DNA of 64,000 bases, taken from NCBI GenBank assembly GCA_002104945.1, contig MCFH01000004.1, positions 283,501-347,500 on the forward strand. The letters are read 5' to 3'. Shown here in pieces: positions 33,760 to 50,822 of the stretch. The notes under the pieces are model-generated. The model was not told the origin of the DNA and searched no databases. It saw only the letters and a list, made by a program, of their open reading frames with translations. The translations under genes and the position numbers were made by a program. Position 1 is the stretch's first letter. The number at the start of each line of letters is the position of its first letter. The stretch is from Piromyces finnis (taxonomy: Eukaryota > Neocallimastigomycota > Neocallimastigomycetes > Neocallimastigales > Neocallimastigaceae).

Positions 33760-35053
33760 AAATAATTAATCATCTTTTAAATTTACGCATCACTAATTAA
33801 CAACACATGCATCTATCCTTTTAAATGAATTCATATTTAGATCATTAATATTATAGTTTTTTTTTTTTTTTTTTTTAAATATACAAAAGTAAATATTTTG
33901 TATGCAAAAATATTAAAGTAAATTAAATCAACAAATAATAATAATAACGAAAACCAGGAAAAAAAAAATAGTAACTTATTTAGATAATCTATGCATTTAA
34001 ATTAAAATAGAGGAGACTACATTATCAAAAATATTAAAAAAACAATAATAACAGCCCATTATAGGGATTATATAATTTTAATTTTTCTAATTCTATTATC
34101 CTTTTATACCATTACCATTGTAAAATTTTTTTTTTTATATCTTATTTATTTTAGTTTATTATTATTGTTTTTTAATATTATACATATTATTAATATTTTT
34201 AATTTCCATAAATTAATCACTTTTAATAAAAACAAAAATAAAAATAATATTGACTATTTTAAATTCTTTTTTTTTTTTTTTTTTATTTTAAGAAAGTGGA
34301 TATTAATAAAAAGTTAAATAGTTTACTTTATAATATTTTTGAACAGGTCATCATTGAAAGTTCAATATTTATTTTAATATAAAATTATAGTATTTCACAT
34401 GAAGTTTTCGGTGAATTGTACCAAAATTATTTTTAAATTTCATCTTTTGAAATAAAATAAAAAAAAAAAGAAAAAATTAAAACATTTATATTATTCCTTA
34501 TTTTATAGTTCAACATCCAACATTAATTATTTTATAAAAAGTGGTAGGAATAAAATATAAATTAAGTGGAAAGTATAAGATTTAAATAAAAAATGTAATA
34601 CTAGTTTATAATAGCAAAACAAACTCACAGTTAAAATACAAAAGCAGAATGTGAAGGGTTAGATTATAAAATACAAAATGTATGAAAATGAATTGTACCA
34701 TAATTCATCCTACAAATACATAATGTAATATGTTAATATATATAAAAATGTATTTCAAGTAATTGTAATAGAAAATAGGAATAATGTCAAAATTTTTCAA
34801 TAATAACAATGAAAAAATAAAATTTAATATTTTTACAATACATATATTATTTATCAGAAGATAGGCGTAACCATTAACCGTTTTACCTATATATTTTTAA
34901 ATTAGTATTTCATATTCCTTTGTTGAATAATAATAATAAATAAATATAAATCATCATATTTTATTCATTTTATTAAAATAAAGCAAATATAATTAAATAA
35001 CCAAAAAAAAAAAAAAAAAACATTCTATTTTAAAACATATTAATCTTTTACAA
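33760..35053. other. Intergenic spacer MSH2-MOG1
   Basis: AT-rich sequence with T tracts near 33858 and 34268 and an A tract near 35003, just before the MOG1 start. No gene is seen. Confidence 0.5.
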
Positions 35054-36119
35054 ATGCAAAGAGAACTTTTTGGAGGTGCCATTACTGCTGTCATACCAGA
35101 AGCTTTCAGGGATGCTAGGTAACTAGAATATATAAATCATAGAACTATTTTTATATAAAATTTTAAATTTAAAAAAGTTTTGAAAGACTATAATACTTTT
35201 TTTAATGGATTATTCATTATATATAATATATTATTCAAATATTCAATTTCCCCCATCTTTCTTTTTCTTTTTCTTTTTATTCAATTATTATTTTATAGCA
35301 TTATTCGTGAAGTCCCAGATAATCAAGAAGTTTATGTTGATATTAACACCGACCAAAGTATAATTGTTGAATTATTAGAACAAGCTGAAGAAGCTTCCAA
35401 TGACGAATGTGGATTGTATGTTAAAAAAGAATAAAAAAGATTATTTTTTTTTTTAAAGATAGGTTTACTAAAAAAGTAGCTTTTATTGATTTAATTAATG
35501 TTTTTGATTTCTATTTCAATATAGATATCATTTTAAGCAACTTGCTGAAGATAATAATGCTGAAAATTTTGAAATTATAAAAAATGAAGATATCATATCT
35601 CAAGATATACCAAATATCAAGTAAGTCTCTTTTACATACATACAATATATACAATATATTTCTAATATATTGTATATATTTTTTAAAATTATACAATAAT
35701 AATTTTATATATTGCAACAAATTCCTTCAAATTATTAATATTTTAGTTATTATTAAATAAAATTTTCAATTTATTATTTTTTTATTGATTACAATTTATA
35801 TTATCACAATTTTCTTTTTATTCATTTATTTACTTACAGAATAGAATCTATTAAAAAACTTGTTCTTGGTAAACAAATTATTTCAAAATTTAATGAAAAA
35901 GATCCAGATGCTCAAAATATTGTTAATATTTATTTAGCCGTTATTCGTGTACCTTCCATTGAAACCGATATGCTCATTTCTTACAATTGTCCAGTTTATA
36001 TTGGTAGTAAAAGTAGTAGTAGAACTCAAAGTAAAGAAGGACAAGAAACTATATCTGATGAACTTTTCAAACAATTAATAAAATCATTCAATGTTGTTGA
36101 CTGGGAATTATTTAATTAA
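35054..36119 (+). CDS. MOG1: Ran-binding nucleotide release factor MOG1/RANGRF, 4 exons
   Basis: The exons are 35054-35118, 35299-35415, 35525-35620 and 35840-36119, in frame, for 185 residues; human RANGRF is almost the same length. MOG1 binds Ran/Gsp1, promotes GTP release and supports nuclear import. The N-terminus has the diagnostic block ELFGGAITAVIPEAFRDAS, followed by REVPDNQEVYVD and TDQSIIVELLEQ, which in known members form the Ran-facing surface. The C-terminal half carries the alternating strands (IVNIYLAVIRVPS, TDMLISYNCP) of the PsbP-like fold. Introns are 109-219 nt. Nothing is missing. Confidence 0.94.
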
Positions 36120-40402
<4,283 letters not shown>

Positions 40403-43356
40403 ATGAGCATATCATTACTTCCAGTGAGACTTCAATTACTCACTTTTCCAAAAGAATCTCTACCTTATGTTACCCATGCCATTTTAAAGAATGTGCTGTT
40501 TAAAAAGTAATGTATTAAAAAAAACAATAGAAATATTATTATTAATAGAAATTACATTATAGGAATATAACAAATATACCATTTATTAATTCTTTTTTTT
40601 TTTTTTTTAATTCATATGAATAATCATTCAATTTTATACCTTATTATCATTATCATTTTTGTCAATGCATTTTTATTTATTAAAACTGTTTTTGCTAATA
40701 CTTTGGTGTTTATATTCTATGTATAGACAAAATAAATTTTTCAGCTATACGGAAAATTCGATGGAAATATCGATTATTGCTGATGTAGAAACAATAGAAA
40801 ATGATTTCCCTAAAAATAATTCACCCACTTGCCCATATTTATGTATTTGTGAAGACCCTTTTAGGGCTCTCCAAATCGATAATGAATACGGTTTAGAAAT
40901 GTCTGGAAAACGTATTAATGATTTATCAGCACCGTTGGCTCAAGCTGGTATTAGTATTTTCTATCTTTCTACCTACCAAACTGACTTTATTTTTGTATGT
41001 ATACAAAGGAATATATTTTAAATGAATAAAACATGTATAAAAATAAATGTTTTATTATTAGTTGTAACATGTACTGATGATTTATTTTAATGTTTTCTTA
41101 TTAATATTTCTAGGTTAAAGAAAAAAGAATTCCATTAGTAGTATCGGTGTTGAAAAAATCATTTCAATTTATTGATTTAGATTTATTAAATATAGAATTT
41201 CCAATGTATCTCAGTAACAATGATGATCAATTCCTTCCTCCAGAAAATGTATCTTCATGGCTAAGTTATGATTATGATGGAAATGAAGAAGTAGATAACC
41301 AAAAATTAATTGAATCTCAGAAAGATACTGATTTCGATGGCAAAGAGAGTGAAGAAACTAGTGAAGAAACCGAAAGAGAAGCTGATGAAGAGGCAGATCA
41401 AGTTGGTGCTTTAAATATTCCAGATGACTATCGTAGAAATAATTATTCAAATGAAACTGCTATGGGTTGGTCTTACTCTCCTACATATGACTTTTCTTCT
41501 CTTTCTCTTGTACCAAAATTACCTCGTCAAGAAGATATTTTAGTAGAAGTTCGTCGTCAATGTAAAAAGTCACTTTCTGATAAAAGTTTACGTTTAATCG
41601 GTCTTAATCGTGAATATATGGAGGGATGGGCCTTAGTTATGATGAAAATTATGTTTTATCCTGAACTTCTTAAAACGGAAGAAGAAATTGAAAAGTAAAT
41701 CTATAATAAATTATAAATATATATTATTGTTGATAAAAATAAAAAATAATAGCAATGATAACACCAATTAAAATAATTAGTCGATCTGATGCCTTATATC
41801 ATTAATAATTTTTTTTTTTATAATTTTAATTTCTCGTTTCTCTAGTGATAATAGTTCAAGATTCTTTTCTTATACCTCAACTGATGAAGGTATTTCTCTT
41901 ATTGTTGAAGAACAAATACTTGAGCTCTTTGAAGAACATATGATTAATATGAGTTTAACACCAAGACCCCTTCGTTGTATTCAAATTGATTTAACTACCT
42001 TTGGTGTTGGTACATTGCGTTTAGGTTATTTATTTTTATAAAATCATGATAGATTTTAGATTTTTTATATTATTTTATATTTCATTTACCTTTTATGTAT
42101 TTATAAATAAATAGGATAAAAGGAAAAAAAAAGTAGAAAAGTTTATTTTTTTTTCATAGAAAGAAATATTATACTAAACCTTATTTTATATAAATCAAAT
42201 TATTATTATTATTTTTTAAACAGATCGTTGTGGTATTGTTTATTCTATGTCTGATCCATTAACTAAATCTGGTATCAACTTATTATATCTTAGTACTTTT
42301 AAAACAGCTAATGTATTGGTTAATGAATCAATGCTAAATCAAACCTTAGAAGTACTTGATATTTATGGTGAAGATAAGGATTCTAAAGAAAGTGAGAAGG
42401 AGGAAAAGGAGAAAGAAAGTGTAAAATCAAAAGATACCAATATTAAAGAACTTGTTACCAAAATTAAAGATTATTCTAATGCTCCAAAAATTAATCCGTA
42501 CCGTGATAGTAATTATTTAAGAAGCGTATCATCTCATGAAAGTGAAAGTAATTATCTTGCTATGAACCGTAATAAAGCTATAAACTATACAAATTATGAG
42601 GGTAAATAGCAATATTTCTATAAATATTTTTTTTTTTTTAAAAAGTTGACTATTATTATTTATTATTCATATGTTAATCGTCAATACTTTTTTTTCATGG
42701 TTTTCAAAATTTATAAATTACTCATTTTATTTATTTTTTTTTTACAACTATTTTCTAATATTTCATTCATTTTTAATTATAATAATTTTATAGATTCACT
42801 ATCGCAACAAAGATCATCATCTACTATTCTTAATCCAATAAATGGATATAATAATGTCAATCTTCAATATCCGGAATCAGTTGAATATTCAAATAATACT
42901 AGTCCTAGTAATAGTCATATTCTTATGGATTCTTATCATTCATCACCTAATGAAAATCATACTAATGGAAATCAAATGAATAGTAAGTTGGGAAATTCAT
43001 TGTCACGGATTGGACTATCGAATATGTATGGACAACCACATTATTCAGTATCTATATCTCCTACTACTGTTACGGCTGAACCTTCATCTACAACTATGAA
43101 TTCAGTGACAGTAAAACCTTCCAATAATGTCACTACGCAACACTATATTACCAATCGTTCCTACTATGATTTTACTTATGATAATAAAATCCAAGCTTAC
43201 ACCAATACTAACACTACCACTGTCAATGGAAACAATTATCGTAAAGATGATATGAGTGATCGTACCATTAGTTATTTCCAACAATATCATCCAATAAATC
43301 CAACTAATCGTATGACCTCGGATGTTTATACAACATCAGGATTTACGTTTAAATAA
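40403..43356 (+). CDS. CASTOR/GATSL-like ACT-domain protein, 6 exons
   Basis: The exons are 40403-40506, 40727-40994, 41114-41694, 41846-42024, 42224-42601 and 42794-43356, in frame, for 690 residues. The fold is that of CASTOR1/2 (GATSL), tandem ACT domains that sense arginine for mTORC1 through GATOR2 in animals. The N-terminus is ACT-like (LLPVRLQLLTFPKESLPYVT). GISIFYLSTYQTDFIF (109-124) is almost the CASTOR1 ACT2 sequence. A C-terminal half repeats it with a DRCGIVYSMSDPL block (378-390) and LLYLSTFKTANVLV (397-410). Ser111 lines up with the arginine-contacting Ser111 of CASTOR1, but Ala406 stands where CASTOR1 has Asp304 and Arg379 where it has Glu277 (alignment by eye). An acidic loop separates the halves, and a Ser/Thr/Asn-rich, probably disordered tail of about 250 residues makes it twice the usual length. 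The ligand is unknown. Confidence 0.85.
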
Positions 43357-44087
43357 AATATATATATATATTTTCCAGTAATAATAAAAAAAGAAAAAGA
43401 AAAAAAAAACAATCATAGAAACGTCATTTTAAAACCCCCCTTTTTTTTCCATAATAGAATATATAAATTTTTTTACGCATTTATTTTAAGCAACTTTTTT
43501 TTTTTTTTTAATTCTATTATCCTATACAGATATGTAGGTAATAGCCATAACTTAAAAATGGTTAATACTACATAATCTTTTTTTTTTTTTTATTTTTATT
43601 TTTCCATTAATATTTTATTTTATTTTATTTTTTTTAAAAAAAAGTTATTTCCCATAAAAATAAAAATAAAAAAAAAAAAAAGAACGAATAAACAACACCC
43701 TTTTCATTTATTTATTTATTATTATTTCTTTAAAATTATCTTTTAAACAAAACAAAAACCTTTCATTTCTTTCCATCATCCATTTTATGACTCTATATAT
43801 TTTTAAAATTTATTTATTTATACATAATTATATATATATATTTATTTTACATGTTTCTTAAATACAATCCCTCATAAATAAGTATAATAAAATCAAAAAA
43901 AAAAAAAAAAGTAAATAAAAATAAATAAATAAAAAAAATAAAAATTACCATGATGTTAAAAAAGAAAATATTTATTATTTATTCATCCTTTTTAATTTTA
44001 TTATAGAACTATTTAAATATATTTTTATTCTTACAATGGATATTTATAAATATTTATATATAAATTTTAAATTAATCATTCAACCGC

Positions 44088-44118
<31 letters not shown>

Positions 44119-44717
44119 ATAAAAATATGACATTCTATTTGATACGGGTTAATTTTATGTAGAAAGAATTAAACTTTAATTAATATATATTTTATTAATA
44201 ATTTTATTTATAACGTTCCAATATTTCTATTCTGTCTAAATACTAAAACGTTCTGTCGTTGTCAAATATTAAAATTCTAACTAAAACAAGAAGCCCTTTT
44301 TAATAATATTTATTCTAGTCTATTTATACTAATGAGGCTTACTTAATAATTAATTGTCCAATTATAAGGCTGGAACTATATGGATCATTCATTTACAATA
44401 CTCTTTTACATTACATGATATTACATTTGTCGTACATTTACATTATATTCTTATACATTGTAGAAATAATTAATATTATAATAAATCTATATAAATTTAA
44501 TATTAAGAAAAATTACTAATATAATAATATGTTCAAGTCACATATTATTTTTATATCAAAAATCCCCTCGCTATAGGAGAGCGAAGTATAATTTAAGATA
44601 CAAAATTTTTACTGAGCGTATCTGGTTATAATATTAATTTTTCTGGTTATAAAACTAAATTTCTAAAATTAAAAAAAATTGAAAAAAATTGAAAAAAAAT
44701 TGAAAAAAAAATACTAA

Positions 44718-44769
<52 letters not shown>

Positions 44770-45082
44770 ATTATTATGATTATTTATATATACTAATTAC
44801 TAATTAAACTAATTATTATTGTTATTATTATTATTATTTACTATTATTATAATTATTATTTATTATTATTCTCAATAATCTACGGTAGGCTACTCGAGGT
44901 TTAGCAAGGTCGAACAGGAGTTAATCGACTTTTCGAAATTCGAAATCCCTTTTTGACTTTTTCAATTTCAATTTCGAAATTTCAAATTAATTATTTTTTT
45001 TTTTTTTTTTTTTATATATATATATATGTTTAAACATATCTAATTTGTAAAATATCATAAATTTTAAATAAAGTGTCGTCTC
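43357..45082. other. AT-rich region up to retroelement A, including its possible 3' LTR
   Basis: No host gene is seen. From about 44520 the base composition becomes patchier, with GC-richer islands near 44565-44590 and 44880-44960 and a run of about 47 T near 44720-44765. This is where the 3' LTR of element A should lie, just left of its stop codon at 45083. I cannot set its limits because the partner LTR is outside the window. Confidence 0.45.
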
Positions 45083-46220
45083 TCATAACGAAATATTTTC
45101 TTTATAAGGGAGGATATTCTTAATATGTGTATACCTGGTTAGTTCTTGTCCCGTATTGTAGTCCTTGAGCTTGACTGTATTCCAGGCGATATCTAAGATT
45201 TGATAAGGTCCTTTAAAATATGGGTCCAATTTTGTTCTGTTGAAATTCCTTAATTTGACTAGATCGCCTATTTTGTATTCTTCCTTATGATCCATGCTTA
45301 TTTTACTTTGTCTTCTAGCTTCCCAATACTTTAGAGTACCTAGCATTTTTGAAGCCGCCTTCCTTATTCATTTAGCGTGATCCACGAACCTTTCCATTAT
45401 AATTTCTTCTGTGGATCTTCCTAAAGTTTCTTGATATGTTTCCATTAGCACTAAATCTATTGGGCGTGCATCCTTTCTTCCATATACAAGTTCAAAACTA
45501 GAGAATCCAGTTGTAGTAGATATACTGGTCCTTAACGCCCATAGAGCTACTGGTAAGTATTTGTCCCAGTCTTCATTGTTCTCTACTAAGAATCGTAGCT
45601 GTTTCCCAATTTCCCGATTCTTATTTTCCACTAGACCATTCGACTCTGGGTGATAGGTGGATACGAAGTGTACATAAGTATCATATAAATCTAAAAATAT
45701 TTTTGTATAGTCGGAAGTAAATTGTACACCATTATCCATTAAGACCAATTGTGGGACTCCGTGGCGACTAAATACTTCGGTTAGGAATTCCGCTACATCT
45801 TCTGAGGTGGTCGTTGACAACGCCTTCGCCTCAGGCCATTTTGTAAAATAGTCCACAGCTACAATAATATATTTGTTATCTTGCACAGTAGTCTTTAACG
45901 GGCCTATTATGTCCACGGCTATTCTGACAAACGGTGCTTCGACTGGTGATGCAAATCTCTCGGTTCTTTCAGGTAGAGGTTGGGACTTCCGTAACTGACA
46001 GATTTTACACGTAGAAATATAGGTTTTTATATCTAAAACCATGTTCTTCCAATAATACTTATCCTTGATCCTTTAGTAAGTTTTCTGCAGTCCTTCATGT
46101 GCGATTTTATGGTTTTTCGCGATGACCTGGATCTTTTCCAAGGGTTCGTCAACAATCTTTCTTAAGTTATCGTTATCCCTGAAATATAACAGATTATTTA
46201 TTCTTATTACTCTTTCTTTT
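45083..46220 (-). pseudogene. Element A pol, integrase part with two in-frame stops
   Basis: The minus-strand reading gives an HHCC zinc-binding segment (HKIAHEGLQKTY, later CKICQ), then the DDE core: VDIIGPL, LMDNGVQFTSD and a GLVENKN segment with the Glu. It ends with the GPY module. A TAA at 46075-46073 interrupts the zinc segment and a TGA at 45370-45368 lies between core and tail. Both are explained by single C-to-T changes (CAA to TAA, CGA to TGA), which is inference. The frame is otherwise open and joins the linker at 60055-59893 once element B is removed. Confidence 0.88.
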
Positions 46221-46952
46221 TGTAAAAGTTTTAAAATTTAAAACAGATTATAAAATTTTTTACAATAAAACAAAAACACAATAAAATAAAAAATTAAAAA
46301 CAAAAACAAAATTTATTTATATTCTTTTTTCTTTTTTATTAGTTCTTATTTAGTTATTAACTAAATTATAGTCAATAACAATTACATCGTTTAACTATGA
46401 AATTTTACATGTATTTATATTTTTTACAAATTATATTTTAATATACTATTCTATTTAATTATACATATATTCAATATAAAATAAACAAAACTAATTTAAT
46501 ACTAATTTGATTAAATAATAAAATAATAAAACTAAACTAAAACTAATTAAATACACTTTTGATTCAATTTGAGTAAACTACAAATTGAATACAGTCCATG
46601 TATTACCTATATATTAATTAAATATTAATAATACTATTTATTATATATTTATAATTAAAAATGCTAATTTAAAACTACGCTAAAGTTATTAAACTAATTT
46701 TAATTAAATAAAAACTTTTTAAGATTTAATTTGAATATTTAAAATATTTAAATTTAATTATCCATTAATTTAAATATTTATCCAAATTTCATTTCTAACT
46801 TTGATATTTTAAAATTAATATTTATTTAATTATTCCATAAAATTTATACAATAAATTTTATAAACAATTTTTTCATTAAAATATCAAAATTATTATTCAA
46901 TAATTATTAATTAATTATTAAATAATTTAAAGATATACTTTATATCTTTACA
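46221..46952 (-). repeat. 3' LTR of element B (LTR2 family, 732 bp)
   Basis: Bounded by TGT...ACA. On the minus strand it opens with the hairpin AAAGATATA-aag-TATATCTTT and ends with GTTTTAAA-type self-complementary sequence. It contains TATAAATA and GTAATTGTTAT at the spacing described for the 5' copy. Confidence 0.93.
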
Positions 46953-46983
46953 ATCTCGCCCTTTAAGTCGAGCTCCTGCGAGA

Positions 46984-49900
46984 TTATTTCTTTGAAGGAA
47001 TATCAATTACAAATGGTTGATATCTATGTCTGATCATACCATTGTTATTCCTTGTATAAACTTGATCTTGACTTTCTTTTCTAGACTTTTTATTTTTCCT
47101 ATAAAATTCTTGGATCAATTGTACATCTGAAATTTGATCTTCCGGGATCCAAGTATTTTCGTCAAGATTTTTCCATGTCATCAAGAAAGATTTCTTTCCA
47201 TGGTAATTTCTTTCTTGAATAATCTTATCAGGAATCCTATCAATAGTATCAGTAGTTAACTTAACATTTTTTCTTTTATTCATTACTGATCTATTTCCAA
47301 ATTCATTTTCGTTATAAGGTTCTAATAACGAAACATGAAAAACAGGGTGGCAACGTAAATTGTTTGGTAATTTTAATTCAAATGCTAAAGGGCTTACCTT
47401 CTTGATTATTTCAAAAGGTCCAAGCATTTGATCAGCAAGTTTTCTTTTGACATTTTTATTTGAAGGATTAATACCTTTTAATAATCAAACTTTTTTACCA
47501 ACTTCGAAATCTGGGGATTCCATTCTCTTTTGATCAGCATACTTTTTGTAGGTTTCTTTTGCTTGATCAAGATTTACTTTTAAAAATTTAATGTTTTCAT
47601 TAATATCCAAAATTCTTTGTTCAGCTCTATTTGGTCTATTCGCTGAAGGGATTTCAGGGTTAAATTTTGGATTGAACCCATAATTAGCGAAAAACGGAGA
47701 TTGGTTGATTGATTGCTGTAAAGTATTGTTATAAGCAAATTCAGCAAAAGGTAACAAGTCAACCCAATTATTCTGTTTTTCGTTAATAAAACAACGGAGA
47801 TATTGTTCCAATATCCCGTTTACCCTCTCCGTTTGACCATCAGTTTCAGGATGGTTTGCAGTAGAAAAAGCAAGTTTAATATTTAACAAATTACATAAAC
47901 GATTCCAAAAGTCTGAGGTAAATTGAGTACCTCGATCAGAAATGATGGAATCAGGAAAACCATGTAATTTAAAGATATTGTTACAAAAACATCAGCTGCT
48001 ATAGAAGCAGTAGGCAAACATCTTAAAGGAATAAAATGAGCCATTTTTGTTAACCTATCAACTATAACCATAATGGTAGTCATGTCTTTGGATTTTGGAA
48101 GCTCGACAATAAAATCCATTGACAATTCCGACCAAGCTCTATTAGGTGTGGAAAGAGGAGAAAGCAAACCATATGGTTTATGTCTTGGAGCTTTAGCTTT
48201 ACAACAAGTTTCACAAGACTTTATAAACTTTTTAACATCATAACTAAACTTTGGCCACCAAAAATTTCTACTAATTAATTCAATAGTTTTATTAACACCA
48301 AAGTGACCAGCAGAAATAGAATCATGATGTGATTCTAAGACCCTAGTTCTTAGTGAAGAAGGAACATAAATTAAATTATCATAAAGTAAAAATCCTTCTT
48401 TATCAATTTTAACTTTATTAATATTCCTAATCGGAGGGGACGAAGAATTTTTATCATTAAGAAATACACAAACTTTATTATATAAATCATCATTTTTTAA
48501 GGAACATAGAATAGAATTAATTAAAGAATCATCTTTATTAAAAGAATTAATTACATTACATGAAATAAAATTACAACTAAAATTACTACATTCAATATTT
48601 TCATTAATCCTATCATTATTATAAATATTACAGATATGATCACTACGTCTGGATAACAAATCAGGTTTACCAGACTTTTTTCCAGCTCTATAAATTAACT
48701 TAAAATCAAATCTTGATAAAAATTCATACCATCTTATCTGTCGTTGTGAGAGCATCTCAGGCTTTCTTGGAAAGGTTAAATTCTTATGATCAGTATAAAT
48801 GATGAACTGATGCTTTGCACCTTCCAGATAATGCCTCCATTCTTCAAGAGCCATTTTGATAGCGAGCAACTCTTTATCATAAATTTGATAGTTCCTTTGA
48901 GACTTGGTTAAGCTAGATGAAATAAAAGCAATAGGGTGCAATTGCCCTTCAAATTCTTGTGAAAGAATTGCACCGACAGCAAAGTTACTAGCGTCAGTCT
49001 CAACAATAAAAGGTTTGTTGCTATCAGGGTTCATTAAGATAGGAGCTGAAGTAAAAGCCTTTTTAAGTGTAACAAATGCATTTTGACACTCAGAAACCCA
49101 ATTAAAAGGAACATTTTTCCTAGTAAGTTTGTGTAGAGGACTAGCAATTTTCGCAAAGTCTTTAATAAAAATTCTATAATAATTACATAATCCAATAAAG
49201 GATTGAACTTCTTTAACGTTTGTAGGAACAGGCCAGTCGAGGATAGCTTTAACTTTATCTCTATCCATTTTCAGACCATCTTTGGATAATACATAACCAA
49301 GGAAAGTGGTTTCTGAAACATCAAACTCACACTTCTCTAACTTAACATATAAATTATTTTCTAATAATTTTTTCAATACTTTTTTAACATGTTCATGATG
49401 TTCTTCTAGGCTATTTGAATATATTAGAATATCATCAATATATGATATAGCAAAATCATCTAAATAATCACTAAGGACATCATTTATGAAATGTTGAAAC
49501 GTAGCTGGTGCATTCTTTAAACCAAAAGGCATGACGAGATATTCAAAATGCCCATATCTTGTTCTAAAGGCAGTTTTGTATTCATCACCCTCTTTGATTC
49601 TAACTAAATTATAAGCAGACTTTAAGTCCAACTTAGTAAAGTATTTTGCACCTTTCACTCTATCCAATAAGTCACCAATTAACGGAAGAGGATATGAATT
49701 TCTAATTGTCATGTCATTAAGTTTCCTATAATCAACGCAAAGTCTTAATGACCCATCTTTCTTTTTGACAAATAAAACTGGTGCTCCGGCAGGAGATGAA
49801 GATTTCCTAATGAAACCTTTTTCTAAATTTTCATTGATATAATTTTTTAATTCATCTCTCTCTGCCTCAGTTAAAGGATAAAGAGGACCATAAAACAAGT

Positions 49901-50822
49901 TAGCATTATCCTTTAATCGGATTTCACAATCGTATTCACGATGTGGAGGTAAAATATTACAATTCTTTTCATTAAAAACCTCTTTAAATAATAAATATTG
50001 TTTTGGAATTTCAATAGATTTTTTATCTTTATTCAAATTATCACTTTCACTTTTACATTTATTAATAATATTACAAAATAAATCATAACAGTTACTAACT
50101 GAATTTAATACACGAGAATTATTATTATTATACACGTTTTTTGAAAATGAGTACTGTTTTGGTCCAGTGACCGAATTATTATCTTTATTTAAATTTTCAT
50201 CAATACAATTAATGTTATTACATATACATTTAAAATTACAATTATTATCATTATTTAAACTATTACTAAATTTAATTTTATTAAAACTATCTAGGTTACT
50301 AATGGTTTTGACGGAGGTTCTACGGCCTCTAATACTTAAAGTTTCTTCATCATCACTGGAGTCGCTATAAGAGTATTCATAATGATTGTATGAATCAAGT
50401 TCACTATAAGAGGATTGATCATCTTCATCATCTTGAATAACTTCTTTTCCTTTTCTTGATGATATTTTTTCTTTCTTGGTTTCCTTTGTGCTACTCTTGT
50501 TCTTTCTTCTTCCCACATTACAATGTCTGGCACAGTATGTAGAGCTAAATGCAATTTTGGAAGAATCGTGGTTGTAAACAGGGCAATGTTTTTCAATCCA
50601 AGGTACACCAAGAATTATATCAACTTCAGGAATTCTAAGCGCATATAATTGAATGACTTCGTAATGATTTCTCAAACGAAGGATGCACTTTTCGGATTCC
50701 TTTTTCATGGTAGATGTACCTTGCCCTAAACCAGAAACCTTGAAAGATTCAGCAATATTTGAAAGTTTAATATTATTGATTCGGGCGAACTCGGGGTGGA
50801 TGAAATTAAGATCGGAACCAGA
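46984..50822 (-). pseudogene. Element B pol: protease end to chromodomain, broken
   Basis: On the minus strand this continues from the protease DSG split by element C. RT includes a YIDD box (ISYIDDILIYS) and RNase H the TDAS and TDHKN segments. The integrase has the HHCC block (HHDSISAGHFG...CETCCKAKAP) and core. The tail has GPFEII followed by a chromodomain-like segment (LMTWKNLDENTWIPEDQI). Two defects are visible by comparison with element C: a net frame change near 47980 in the integrase core, and TGG to TGA at 47487-47485, just before the GPF region. The stop at the C-terminus is at 46984. It cannot make a full polyprotein as read. Confidence 0.9.
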
